36,385 bases of DNA from a candidate division WS6 bacterium GW2011_GWE2_33_157 (lineage in GTDB: Bacteria; Patescibacteriota; Dojkabacteria; SC72). How positions within the stretch are numbered: the stretch's first letter is position 1; every line of letters starts with the position of its first letter. The stretch covers positions 1 to 36,385 of the forward strand of contig LBOT01000002.1 in the NCBI GenBank assembly GCA_000989675.1, given 5' to 3'. The translations under genes were made by a program, and so were the position numbers. The notes beneath the pieces are model-generated. The model saw nothing but the letters and a program-made list of their open reading frames with translations, made no database searches and had not been told where the DNA came from. Of the stretch, positions 18,460 through 28,212 are shown piece by piece.

Positions 18460-20664
18460 ATGCAAACCTTTGAGAAAGAATTAAACCCCATATATACAAG
18501 AATTGATGAAATCAATAACTTTAAAGAGGTTTTTTCTCAAAATAATACTGAAAAAGAAGAATATCCCCATCTAGAAAAAGTAACAAATATTAATGCATTA
18601 ACTGCTAAAAGAATGCTCTCTAGATTAAAAACCTTAGAAAAAGATTTAGAAGAGCAAGCAAAAACAATACAAAGAGAAACTGATATGGATTCTAAGAAAG
18701 ATGCAGTAGGGATATATAACAAGATATTAAAAGAAATAGAGGACTGTGTAGAAAGAATAAATAGGGAATTAATTAAACTAGATACTCCATATTTTGGAAA
18801 GATACTCTTTAAAACAAAGATAAGGGAGAAATCAAGAGAGCTACCAATATATATAGGGAAGTTTGCATTAATGGATCCAGATACATATCAACCATTAATT
18901 AGTGATTGGAGAGCACCCATTGCAAACATATACTATGAAAACAGTGGTCCTACAAAAGCCTTAAAATATGATACCCCCTCTGGAATAAAGGAAGGAGATT
19001 TAATACAAAAGAGGCAATTTAATATTTCAGAAGCTCGATTTAAACATATATATGATGCTAAGAGTGGTAATACGGCTGCTGATGAATTTTTACTTGCTCA
19101 ATTAACAGAAAGATTAGGACAAAAACTTAAAGATATTGTTGCTACAATACAGGAGCAACAAAACAAAATAATAAGGGAAGAAATAAATAAACCAGTAATA
19201 ATACAAGGGGTTGCTGGTAGTGGTAAAACAACAATATTACTACATAAATTAGCATATCTGTTCTACTCACATCAAAATAATATTCATCCAGAAAAGACAT
19301 TAATAATAGCTCCCAATAAAATGTTTCTTGATTACATCTCTGATGTATTGCCTAGTTTGGGCGTAGAGAAAGTAGAAAGTAATACATATATTTTCTGGGC
19401 AAAAAACATCTTAGGTTGGAATGATTCATATACCATATTCCCTGGAGATGAAGATTTAAATATAAAGGAATATAAAGGTACAAATGAATATATTGAAATA
19501 TTGGATTCCTACTTTGAAGAATTTGAATCTAACTTACTCGAAAACATCCCCTATGCAAGAAAAGATGTTCTAAGAAGAAGATATTACGAACTTAAAGAAC
19601 AAAATCCTAAAATAACAATGACAGAGAGATTAACTCTCTCATTAGAATATGCATTTGCTCAAAAGCAATTTAAGGATAAAAATATTAGAAATGTATATGG
19701 TACTTTTGAAACAGATAATTTAAAAAAGAAAGAAATATTAAAATATTTCTCAAGTAATACTATCTCTATGGAAGTATATCGAGATATGTTTAAAAAGGGA
19801 TACCTAAAAAAAGAAATAGCTACATATACATTAGAAGGAGTGTCCAGAAGAGGAAAACAAAAAACATATAGAATGGAAGACCTAGCACCAATTCTTTACC
19901 TTCATCTTAAGATACATGGCCATTCTGAATTTGATAAGGAGTATGTAATGGTTGATGAAGCACAAGATTTAAGTCTAGTACAGATATTAACGCTTCTTCA
20001 AATATCTAAAAATCAGAATATTACATTCGCAGGTGATTTAGCACAATCCATTATCCCCCCATTCTATATTAAAGATTGGAATGGAGTAATAACACTCTTT
20101 GAAAAACTCGGTCTTACAAAATACTCATATCACCAATTAAATAGATGTTACAGAACTACATTAGAAGTGATAGATTTCGCGAATAAAATATTTAGAGATC
20201 GTTTTCCTAAAAGCTATAAATTACCTGAAGCTATACTTAGACATGGAGAAGAGATAAGGATCTTTAAACATGAGAAAGAGGTTAAAGATATAACAGAGAA
20301 GGATTTAAAAATATTAGTAAATGAAATAAAGAAACAATTTGAAAAAGGTTCTGTTACATGTGCACTAATATGTAGAGATAAGGCGCATGCAAAAATAGCA
20401 TATGAGAGATTAATTAAATATGAGAAATATTTAGAAAGAGATATTGTTGATTACTCTATTAATGACTATAAAACAGGATTACTAATACTACCTGTTGAAG
20501 ATGCAAAAGGGTTAGAATTTGATACCGTTATGTTACTTGATGTTAACAGTAGTACATATCCAGATACAGAGCTTTCTACTAGGCTTTTGTATGTAGCAAT
20601 AACAAGGGCTTTACATAGGTTAGTAATAATTGAAAATAATAATAAATCACCAATAATGAAATGA
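18460..20664 (+). CDS. HelD-like UvrD/Rep-superfamily helicase
   Basis: DPDTYQPLISDWRAPIANIYYE (HelD-type N-terminal signature), Walker A GVAGSGKTT, VDEAQDLS, C-terminal helicase motifs (EDAKGLEFDTVMLLD; LLYVAITRALHRL). Confidence 0.88.
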   Translation: MQTFEKELNPIYTRIDEINNFKEVFSQNNTEKEEYPHLEKVTNINALTAKRMLSRLKTLEKDLEEQAKTIQRETDMDSKKDAVGIYNKILKEIEDCVERINRELIKLDTPYFGKILFKTKIREKSRELPIYIGKFALMDPDTYQPLISDWRAPIANIYYENSGPTKALKYDTPSGIKEGDLIQKRQFNISEARFKHIYDAKSGNTAADEFLLAQLTERLGQKLKDIVATIQEQQNKIIREEINKPVIIQGVAGSGKTTILLHKLAYLFYSHQNNIHPEKTLIIAPNKMFLDYISDVLPSLGVEKVESNTYIFWAKNILGWNDSYTIFPGDEDLNIKEYKGTNEYIEILDSYFEEFESNLLENIPYARKDVLRRRYYELKEQNPKITMTERLTLSLEYAFAQKQFKDKNIRNVYGTFETDNLKKKEILKYFSSNTISMEVYRDMFKKGYLKKEIATYTLEGVSRRGKQKTYRMEDLAPILYLHLKIHGHSEFDKEYVMVDEAQDLSLVQILTLLQISKNQNITFAGDLAQSIIPPFYIKDWNGVITLFEKLGLTKYSYHQLNRCYRTTLEVIDFANKIFRDRFPKSYKLPEAILRHGEEIRIFKHEKEVKDITEKDLKILVNEIKKQFEKGSVTCALICRDKAHAKIAYERLIKYEKYLERDIVDYSINDYKTGLLILPVEDAKGLEFDTVMLLDVNSSTYPDTELSTRLLYVAITRALHRLVIIENNNKSPIMK

Positions 20665-21929
20665 GTATATATGGTGCTTTAATCGGAATAGGAATAATAA
20701 TTGGTATTGAACTAATACGTAAGTATTACAAGCAGATATCATATACAGACATACTTATAATCCTCGTATCTGCATTAATTGGAGCAAGAGGACTTTTTCT
20801 TTTGCATAACATCCGTGAAATACAAATTGGAATAATAAATCCAATAGCAGTATGGGATGGTGGTTTAGCATTCTTTGGAGGATTAATAGGTATACTTCTT
20901 TCAATATATATCATTAGTAAAAAGAAAAAGCTCTCATTTCTAAACATCTTGGATTCTACCCTACTCTTCTTACCTTTAATTCAATCAATTGGAAGAATTG
21001 GAAACTTTTTTAATCATGAATTGTATGGTAAACCCACCTCTCTTCCATGGGGTGTGTATGTACCAGAGCAGTACAGAGATCAACAGTACATATCATTTAC
21101 TCATTTTCATCCCGTATTTTTCTATGAATCTATCCTCAATATCCTTAATTTTGCTATCCTTCTCCTATTAAGAAAAAAGTTTAAAAAGGAAGGATATATA
21201 ACTGCAATATATTTTATCAATTACTCATTAATACGATTACTAATGAATGTGATAAGAATAGACAAAGAGTATATACTTAATTTAGAGACTTCAGATATCT
21301 TTTCTGGTATATTTTTAGCTATAGGGGTCTTAATCCTATTAAATACAATGGAAAATAATAATATAAAAGATTTAATAGCAAAATTCTTTTCAAGAATTCT
21401 TACAATATCCTTAATTATCCTTGCAATTGTTTCAATTCTCTTAAAAACAACATTACCATTTGAAACTGAATTAATAATTGCAACACTTACATTTGTTGTA
21501 CCAATATTAACAATAGTTCTTTTCAAAAAGTTAGGTATAACTTCTGATTTTAATGTAAGTAAAAGGAGTGAAAGACCAAGACTCTTTGCAGTAATGGCAA
21601 TATCTTTTGCAATAGCACTTTACATAGCTATTAACTCTTCTAGTACTCTTTTAATAGTAATATTCTCTACACTTAATATCACTTTCTTTTTAGGCTTTGT
21701 AATTACACTTTTTTGGAAGATAAGTTTTCATATGATCTGGAGTATACTTGCAACCTTCTTTATCATTTACTCATTACAAACACCTCAATCATATCTTTTA
21801 ATACTTTTCATTCCTTTAATTGCATGGTCTAGATTACAATTAAAAAGGCACTCCCTTTTACAGGTAGTAGCAGGTACTCTTTTAACTCTTACATGTATTT
21901 TTCTAGTTTTAACCTTTATTAAATTCTGA
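20661..21929 (+). CDS. lgt: Prolipoprotein diacylglyceryl transferase with extra C-terminal multi-TM region
   Basis: DGGLAFFGGLIG, SIGRIGNFFNHELYGKPTSLPWGV, HFHPVFFYESIL; about 190 additional hydrophobic residues after the Lgt core. Confidence 0.9.
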   Translation: MSIYGALIGIGIIIGIELIRKYYKQISYTDILIILVSALIGARGLFLLHNIREIQIGIINPIAVWDGGLAFFGGLIGILLSIYIISKKKKLSFLNILDSTLLFLPLIQSIGRIGNFFNHELYGKPTSLPWGVYVPEQYRDQQYISFTHFHPVFFYESILNILNFAILLLLRKKFKKEGYITAIYFINYSLIRLLMNVIRIDKEYILNLETSDIFSGIFLAIGVLILLNTMENNNIKDLIAKFFSRILTISLIILAIVSILLKTTLPFETELIIATLTFVVPILTIVLFKKLGITSDFNVSKRSERPRLFAVMAISFAIALYIAINSSSTLLIVIFSTLNITFFLGFVITLFWKISFHMIWSILATFFIIYSLQTPQSYLLILFIPLIAWSRLQLKRHSLLQVVAGTLLTLTCIFLVLTFIKF

Positions 21930-21939
21930 TAGAATTCAC

Positions 21940-23370
21940 TTGTTTATGGAAAATCTAACAATTACACAAATAAGGGAAAAACTACTTAAAAAGGAATTCT
22001 CTGCAGAAGAACTCTTAAACTACTATCTTAGAAAGATTGAGCAAGAAGATAGTAAGTTAAATGCATATATAACAGTAGCAAGTGAGCAAGCTTTAAAAAG
22101 TGCTAAACACTTTGATAACAATTTTGAAACAGAGAAAGATAAGAAATTAGGTGGAGTACCATTGGCAATTAAAGATGTGTTTTCTACCAAAGATATACTT
22201 ACTACATGTGCGTCACATATATTAGATGAATACAAACCTGTATATGAATCAACCGTTACATCAAGATTAATATCTGAAGGGGCTATAATACTTGGTAAAA
22301 CAAACTTAGATCAATTCTGTCATGGATCATCAACTGTAACTTCCTACTATGGACCTACTAGAAACCCCTTTGATATGGAAAGGTTACCGGGAGGTTCCAG
22401 TGGTGGTTCAGCAGCTGCAACAGCAGCAGATCTTTGTGCAGGTTCACTTGGTACAGAAACTGCAGGTTCTCTTAGATTACCAGCCTCATGGTGTGGAATT
22501 GTAGGTTTAAAACCGACATATGGAAGAGTATCAAGATATGGAGTACTTGCAATGGGTTCATCTCTAGATTGTCCTGGTCCATTAACAAAGTCAGTAGAAG
22601 ATTCTGCACTAATACTTTCCGTAATAGCTGGATATGATCCTAAAGATTTTACATCTTACAAAGATGATACTTCTGATTACCTTCTAAATCTTAATCCATC
22701 TCTAGTTAAAGGAATGAGAATTGCAATACCTAAGGAGTATCTAGAATTAGAAATTGAAGAAGGTGTACTAAGAAATTTTGAGAAAGATATTGAGATATTA
22801 AAAAGATTGGGAGCTGATATACAGTATGTAAATATATTAAATCCAAGCTTTGGGATGGCAGTATACACTGTAACATGTAGGAGTGAGGTATCATCCAATC
22901 TTGCTAGGTATGATGGTACAAGATATGGATTAGAAGGAAAAGACAAGAGTAGTATTAAAAAATATTACGAATCTACAAGAGGAGAAGGATTTGGACAGGA
23001 ACCAAAAAGAAGAGTCATGACAGGAACATATTCCCTTTCTGCAGGATATGCAGATGAATATTTTAAAAAGTCAGAACAGGTTAGACAATTAATAAAGGAA
23101 AACCTTAATGAGATACTCAAAGAGTATGATTGTATAACGTCACCTACTACACCTACGATTGCCTTAAAAGATAAAGATGCCGATAATCCTCTCTTTGGAG
23201 AAATGGCTGATATATTAGCAGAGGGAAGCTCAGAAGCAGGATTACCCGCAATATCTATTCCAAATGGTAAATCAGAAAATATGCCAACTGGTATACAGTT
23301 TATAGGAAAAACATTAGACGAACAAACAGTACTCAATGTAGCAAAAGCCTTAGAAGGAAACCTTAATTAA
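21940..23370 (+). CDS. gatA: Aspartyl/glutamyl-tRNA amidotransferase subunit A
   Basis: Amidase signature VPLAIKDVFSTKD, GKTNLDQFCHGSSTVTSYYGPTRNPFD, PGGSSGGSAAATAADLCAGSLGTETAGSLRLPA. Confidence 0.97.
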   Translation: MFMENLTITQIREKLLKKEFSAEELLNYYLRKIEQEDSKLNAYITVASEQALKSAKHFDNNFETEKDKKLGGVPLAIKDVFSTKDILTTCASHILDEYKPVYESTVTSRLISEGAIILGKTNLDQFCHGSSTVTSYYGPTRNPFDMERLPGGSSGGSAAATAADLCAGSLGTETAGSLRLPASWCGIVGLKPTYGRVSRYGVLAMGSSLDCPGPLTKSVEDSALILSVIAGYDPKDFTSYKDDTSDYLLNLNPSLVKGMRIAIPKEYLELEIEEGVLRNFEKDIEILKRLGADIQYVNILNPSFGMAVYTVTCRSEVSSNLARYDGTRYGLEGKDKSSIKKYYESTRGEGFGQEPKRRVMTGTYSLSAGYADEYFKKSEQVRQLIKENLNEILKEYDCITSPTTPTIALKDKDADNPLFGEMADILAEGSSEAGLPAISIPNGKSENMPTGIQFIGKTLDEQTVLNVAKALEGNLN

Positions 23371-24281
23371 GGTTGCAATATATCCTCAGTTCTACCATCT
23401 ATTGAAATAACTACAGAATCAACTGTACTAAACTGTTTTAACGTTTCGGTTATTGATGCCCTTATACTTGTAACCTTACAACTACCACCGACCCCCTCTT
23501 CTAATTCTTTACTTAAGTCTACCTTAGCTATACCATTTTTAATTTCTAAACTCTGTATTATTACTCCATCATTAATGTTAGTAAAATACCCTTGATTCTC
23601 CTCTTCCTCTGTAGTTCCTTTAAAAAGTTCTTCCAGTGACGCCCTACCTACTGCTACTGTTTTCTCTACAACCCTGTTTACTGGAAATACTAAACTACAA
23701 TCGTCTGTAGATCCCATATCCATATTTGGTAAATATACCTTTAGAGTCATAGTTTCTGGTAATGGTTTAACAAGTAGTTTAATATCTGCAGAATCTTCAT
23801 TCTGAACTAAACCTGAAGGATTACTTTTTTCAAATCTTAAAATTACCTCCATATCCGAATCAATATCAAGACTCAATACAAATTCGAATGGTACCTCCCC
23901 TTCCTGTGTCCATTCCTCTTGTGCCATAGCATTTAATGTACTAAACACCTCCCCCTTACTATTTAATACTCTTACAGGGAAATCTCCTTCAAAATACCAA
24001 CTACTGTCTACACTCCCACTTATTGTATCCCCAACAGTAACAGTATCATTGTTCTTAACATTAAGCATAGATATTCTAGTTCCTTTTACAGAGAGTACTT
24101 CTTCTTGTACTTCCTCGTTTTCGTTGTTGTTTTCTGAATTCTCTTCAGTACAAATATCTGTAATTTGTTTACATATTGAAAATTGACAACAGATGTCCTT
24201 GTTCTTAAAAATATATGCAGTACCAACTAAGAATATTGAGAGTAATAATATGCTAAGTATTAATACGATATTCTTTATCAT
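23367..24281 (-). CDS. Secreted protein with Gmad2-like and GerMN domains
   Basis: N-terminal TM; GTRISMLNVKNNDTVTVGDTISGSV...FEGDFPVRVLN; GRASLEELFKGTTEEE...LEIKNGIAKVDLSKELEEGVGGSCKVTSIRASITETLKQF. Confidence 0.85.
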   Translation of the reverse strand: MIKNIVLILSILLLSIFLVGTAYIFKNKDICCQFSICKQITDICTEENSENNNENEEVQEEVLSVKGTRISMLNVKNNDTVTVGDTISGSVDSSWYFEGDFPVRVLNSKGEVFSTLNAMAQEEWTQEGEVPFEFVLSLDIDSDMEVILRFEKSNPSGLVQNEDSADIKLLVKPLPETMTLKVYLPNMDMGSTDDCSLVFPVNRVVEKTVAVGRASLEELFKGTTEEEENQGYFTNINDGVIIQSLEIKNGIAKVDLSKELEEGVGGSCKVTSIRASITETLKQFSTVDSVVISIDGRTEDILQP

Positions 24282-24360
24282 TGATATGTATATTTAAGTA
24301 ATTTACCTTACATTCATAGTATACCTTTTTAAAAAGGAATTTCAATATACATAATTTAAA

Positions 24361-24804
24361 TCAAAACTCCCTTTTGTATCTCCCAACTAATTCAGCATAT
24401 CCAATAATATGCTTTTCTATTACTCCCTCTAAAATCTGTATTGTTGTTTTCTCAGGATCAGTATCAATCATTTTATCTAGAGCATATATTTTAAAAAAAT
24501 ATCTATGTTCTCCATTTGGTGGACAAATTGGATCCCACTCCCTGTTTCCACTTGAGTTCTTTCCTACGACACTAGATTCAATAGAGGATTTAGATGTAAT
24601 ATTCCCTGATGGACGTATATTCCATACCATCCAATGAATCCAAAGACCTGCAGGGGCATCAGGGTCTTCTACTATTAATACAAAACTTTTAGTTTCTTCA
24701 GGAGGCTCTAAAACCGTTATAGTGGGTACTTCTCCTTCTCCATCACAGGTATATTTAGAGGGTATATATCCTTCATTTTCAAATCCTGTACTACCAATTA
24801 TCAT
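24361..24804 (-). CDS. PEBP family protein (YbhB/YbcL type)
   Basis: PSKYTCDGEGEVPTI, SFVLIVEDPDAPAGLWIHWMVWNI, PICPPNGEHRYFFKIYALD. Confidence 0.95.
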   Translation of the reverse strand: MIIGSTGFENEGYIPSKYTCDGEGEVPTITVLEPPEETKSFVLIVEDPDAPAGLWIHWMVWNIRPSGNITSKSSIESSVVGKNSSGNREWDPICPPNGEHRYFFKIYALDKMIDTDPEKTTIQILEGVIEKHIIGYAELVGRYKREF

Positions 24805-24863
24805 TTATAAATGTTTTTTAATTTAGATATTGAATTAAAGGTATGTTTTGTCGTAATATCATG

Positions 24864-24896
24864 TATCAGAAGTGAGAAAGCTCATCACTTCTGATA
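24864..24896. repeat. 12-bp hairpin at the 3' end of the SipW-like gene
   Basis: TATCAGAAGTGA (24864-24875) / TCACTTCTGATA (24885-24896), perfect stem, 9-nt loop; T-run is on the + side. Confidence 0.7.
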
Positions 24897-25445
24897 TTTT
24901 TTATTCCAAGAGATTTCTTTAATCGTATTTCTATCTCTTCTTTTTGAAACGATAATGTTCTTTATTTTCTTAGCTTCCTCATAACTTATTATTACCGAAG
25001 GTATTAGTATTACTAGTAGAAATCCTATTGGGGTTTTTACAAAGTTAATGGGATATCCTAAGAGAGGAATTCTAAATACATACTTACCTACAATTTCTTC
25101 TTTATCAACAGAAGCAACATCAGACACATTATTAAAATCACCCTTTGTTTTAAATGTATTATCTTCATTAATTCCTACTATCCTATGTGTAACAGTTACT
25201 AAAGATTTTCCACTTCCACTTTCAAAAGCAATAACATCATTTACTTTGTATTCTTCCTGTTCTTTAACGAATATTAAATCACCAACTTTAATTGTTGGTT
25301 TCATTGATCCACTTTTAACAGAATATAGCCTGAATGGTAATTCTACATTTAATGTAGATAACGTTGATATTAATGCAATAAATATTATAAATACAATTAA
25401 AAACCAATATATTATTTTTAATATTTTTTTATTTAATTTTTTCAA
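24885..25445 (-). CDS. sipW: Signal peptidase I, SipW/ER type
   Basis: YSVKSGSMKPTIKVGDLIFVKEQ (catalytic Ser) and LVTVTHRIVGI (His in place of the Lys of bacterial P-type SPases); TM at both ends. Confidence 0.9.
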   Translation of the reverse strand: MKKLNKKILKIIYWFLIVFIIFIALISTLSTLNVELPFRLYSVKSGSMKPTIKVGDLIFVKEQEEYKVNDVIAFESGSGKSLVTVTHRIVGINEDNTFKTKGDFNNVSDVASVDKEEIVGKYVFRIPLLGYPINFVKTPIGFLLVILIPSVIISYEEAKKIKNIIVSKRRDRNTIKEISWNKKYQK

Positions 25446-25471
25446 ATTTTTTTACTAAAAAATAATACAGA

Positions 25472-25495
25472 AGGCTGCACCTTTCGATGCAGCCT
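25472..25495 (-). terminator. Hairpin between TasA-like and SipW-like genes
   Basis: AGGCTGCA / TGCAGCCT perfect 8-bp GC-rich stem, 8-nt loop; U-rich stretch (TATTATTTTTTAG) follows on the - strand. Confidence 0.7.
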
Positions 25496-25505
25496 AATTT
25501 AAGAG

Positions 25506-26096
25506 TTAATCATTATCTTGCATTGCATCAACGATCTCAGAAAAGGTTACGGACTCTCCCATAATCTCATTTCCTGCTTCGCTATCAATACTTAATTTTT
25601 GACATACTCTCATTGTCCATCCTGCTCTAATATTGTCTGCTGGTGATCCAGAGGCATCCTCCTCATTAGCATGTTGCCACAAATGGCTTACTAATGTCTG
25701 TGGTGCGAAATCCTTTACAAACCCATTGTAAATAGGATTCTCTCCGAAGTCATTCGTATTACATACACTATCTCCTCCAGCTTCCTCCATTTCCATTTTT
25801 AAGGCATTGTACAAATCTGTACTTCCACCTGTTTTCTCAAATGAAACATACCCCTCAAATGGCATTAACCCTGAGTTGAAAATATCCATATATTCCCAAC
25901 CGTCTTCAAATCCTGGATAAGCATTTTGTATGTCATATGGTTTACCTGCAGTATGATTAAGAGTCAATGCAAGTTCTCCTGTAGCAACAGTATTACCTGC
26001 AATGATCTCTTGATCAGTAAATAGTGCAAATGTTGAATTCACCACTAAAGCTCCTAAAGCGGCGATTATCATCGCACTTGTTAGAATTTGTCTCAT
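25506..26096 (-). CDS. TasA/camelysin-like secreted protein
   Basis: Signal-like N-terminus ILTSAMIIAALGALVVNSTFALFTDQEIIAGNTVATGELAL (SipW-dependent/TasA-type ALFTD..... GNT..aG.L.L pattern), adjacent to the SipW-like peptidase. Confidence 0.8.
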   Translation of the reverse strand: MRQILTSAMIIAALGALVVNSTFALFTDQEIIAGNTVATGELALTLNHTAGKPYDIQNAYPGFEDGWEYMDIFNSGLMPFEGYVSFEKTGGSTDLYNALKMEMEEAGGDSVCNTNDFGENPIYNGFVKDFAPQTLVSHLWQHANEEDASGSPADNIRAGWTMRVCQKLSIDSEAGNEIMGESVTFSEIVDAMQDND

Positions 26097-26504
26097 ATTT
26101 AATTTTTAAACAAATTAAATAAGGCACTTAGTGCATATCTACCTTATGCTTTTTATCCTTAAAATTTATATATTCTCTTAAGGGTTTATTCGAACATAAA
26201 AAGATAGAACTATTTCTAAGCAAGGTTTTTTGTTTTTGTTGATAATTTCGGAACGCGTTTATTAAAACTTCACTACACTATATATTTTTCTATATATATT
26301 TATATATGTCAATAGTTAGTCAGATGAAAGATTCGTTTCTGTTGTTAATAAAAGGTTTGTTAAAACAAAAAATTTGCAACTTATCACAGAAAAGCTCCTG
26401 TCCTTAGGTTCTTTACTAAAACGTTTAAGTATAAACCCCTTCGGAGTTAAATACTAATACAGTATGGGAATAGAAATATAATTATGTAAAATGTATAATT
26501 AAAT

Positions 26505-26684
26505 ATGAACAAGCAAAAAAAACTTAATAGTACATTAAAAGTTTTTTATAAAAAAAATCCAGAGATTGTTAAAGCTTTAGAATTATTAGAGATATCAGGC
26601 AATTTATATCAGAATAAAATTAAAACACAAACCAAAATTACGACTTTAAACAAAACAACTCACAAAACTTTTTATACTACTTAG
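26505..26684 (+). CDS. Small hypothetical ORF (59 aa)
   Basis: ATG..TAG ORF: MNKQKKLNSTLKVFYKKNPEIVKALELLEISGNLYQNKIKTQTKITTLNKTTHKTFYTT; below the track cutoff; ends 4 nt before the protease start. Confidence 0.45.
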   Translation: MNKQKKLNSTLKVFYKKNPEIVKALELLEISGNLYQNKIKTQTKITTLNKTTHKTFYTT

Positions 26685-26688
26685 CAAA

Positions 26689-27612
26689 ATGACGACTTGG
26701 CAAGAAATTCAAAAAGAAATGCAAACTACTCATCCTGATATAGTTAGAAGAGGCAAGTATCAGAAATTAGTAGAAATCACTAAAAGACCCTTAATAGTCT
26801 ACGCCTCCGCATTTACACAACCAACAAAGAATCAATACCAAAATTTAATGGCCTTAGACCTATCAGATAAGGATGGCTTTGAAGAGGTTACAAGAAGAAT
26901 TGATAGTCCTTCAATTGATATTTTATTACACAGCCCAGGAGGTTCTGCAGAAGCTACTGAATCTATCGTTAGAACTTTAAGAAGTCGATTTTCTAATATT
27001 CGATTTATTATTACAGGGGTTGCAAAAAGTGCAGCCACAATGTTAGCACTCTCCGGCGACTCAATAATTCTAACTAGAGCTGCAGAATTAGGACCAATTG
27101 ACCCTCAAATCAGAGTAAGAAACAGGTTTTCTGCAGCAGGTTCTATAATCGAACAATTTGAGACAGCTACTAAACAAATAAAAAGCAATCCCGAGTCACT
27201 TCCAGCATGGATTCCAATCTTACAAGAATATGCTCCATGTTTGTTAGTCGATTGTAAAAATTATACAGAATTAGCAGAGAGCCTAGTTAGGACTTGGATG
27301 AAAGACTATATGTTCAAGGGAGAGTCTACCAAAGCAACAAAAGCAAAAATTAAGAATATAGCCCATTTTTTAACAAATGAAAAGCAAAATCTCTCTCATG
27401 CAAGGAGAATTGGGTATGACGAGTTATATGAGATAGGAGTAAAAGTCTCTTTAGCAGAGGAAGTGGGTACAGACTTTGCAGATGCACTAAATGACGTTCA
27501 TTTATCTCTAGTACAGACATTACACTTTAGTGATGCTGTAAAAATATTTGAGAATTCAAACAACGAAGCACTTATCTATAACATTCAAACTGCTTCCTTG
27601 CCGTTAGAATAG
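26689..27612 (+). CDS. Serine dehydrogenase proteinase (SDH)/ClpP-fold serine protease
   Basis: IDILLHSPGGSAEATESIVRTLR, ITGVAKSAATMLALSGDSIILTRAAELGPIDPQI: SDH_protease pattern (AKSAxTxxAL...LGPIDPQ); no obvious TM. Confidence 0.88.
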   Translation: MTTWQEIQKEMQTTHPDIVRRGKYQKLVEITKRPLIVYASAFTQPTKNQYQNLMALDLSDKDGFEEVTRRIDSPSIDILLHSPGGSAEATESIVRTLRSRFSNIRFIITGVAKSAATMLALSGDSIILTRAAELGPIDPQIRVRNRFSAAGSIIEQFETATKQIKSNPESLPAWIPILQEYAPCLLVDCKNYTELAESLVRTWMKDYMFKGESTKATKAKIKNIAHFLTNEKQNLSHARRIGYDELYEIGVKVSLAEEVGTDFADALNDVHLSLVQTLHFSDAVKIFENSNNEALIYNIQTASLPLE

Positions 27613-27686
27613 ATAAATTGGGTTATAAAATATACTTAGCTATTATTTATAATACCTAGGTTAAAGTTATTATTACATACCGGTAA

Positions 27687-28124
27687 ATGAAAATAATCTC
27701 GTTCCTTATAGAAAACAAATCTGCTATCTCGGATTTATTTACTGCAATCGGTACTCTGTTTATCCCAGTAGTAATATTTATTTTCGAAAAGAAGAGGACT
27801 GAGCGAGCCAAAAGAATAGAACAAACTGAGATAATCGCAGAGCTACTAGCTACATGGGGAAGATACCCCAATTCCAATGTAATAAGTAAAAATCTATCCC
27901 CAAAAGAAGAAAGAGAGTTTTTTAGCTTACTCAATTATCTCTCTTACAAAGCCTACGTCTGGGTACCTAATAAGAAACTCCTTGATGAGTTACAAAAAAC
28001 ACTAACCAATACTGAAGGCGCTCTTACTTCTAGAGAGTTAATTGTAAAAATTCGTCAAGAAATACAAGGAGACAAGTGTGGGAAAATATCACCCAGTGAT
28101 ATCGTAACATTTCCGAAAAGATAA
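27687..28124 (+). CDS. Small membrane-anchored hypothetical protein
   Basis: 145 aa; one N-terminal TM (LFTAIGTLFIPVVIFIF), charged cytosolic domain; same strand in the element. Confidence 0.6.
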   Translation: MKIISFLIENKSAISDLFTAIGTLFIPVVIFIFEKKRTERAKRIEQTEIIAELLATWGRYPNSNVISKNLSPKEEREFFSLLNYLSYKAYVWVPNKKLLDELQKTLTNTEGALTSRELIVKIRQEIQGDKCGKISPSDIVTFPKR

Positions 28125-28212
28125 AGCTTTATTAAAACATTGTTTTCTAATTCAGTTAATATTATATTAGGATAAGAATTTAAGAAAAAACGAGAATTAT
28201 AGGATAACCATC

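Noticed and set aside
18309-18515. 68-aa - strand ORF across the micro-ORF hairpin and HelD start
   Set aside because: Composition and location look incidental; it spans both inverted-repeat arms and the start of a convincing + strand gene.
26186-26200. TATTCGAACAT as a left att core (shares TCGAAC with the tRNA T-arm)
   Set aside because: Only 6 bp match and no adjacent acceptor-stem sequence; not distinguishable from chance.
27052-27062. GGCGACTCA inside the protease gene matching the tRNA-Lys 3' end
   Set aside because: Short, in inverted orientation relative to an expected att direct repeat, and inside a conserved coding region; likely chance.
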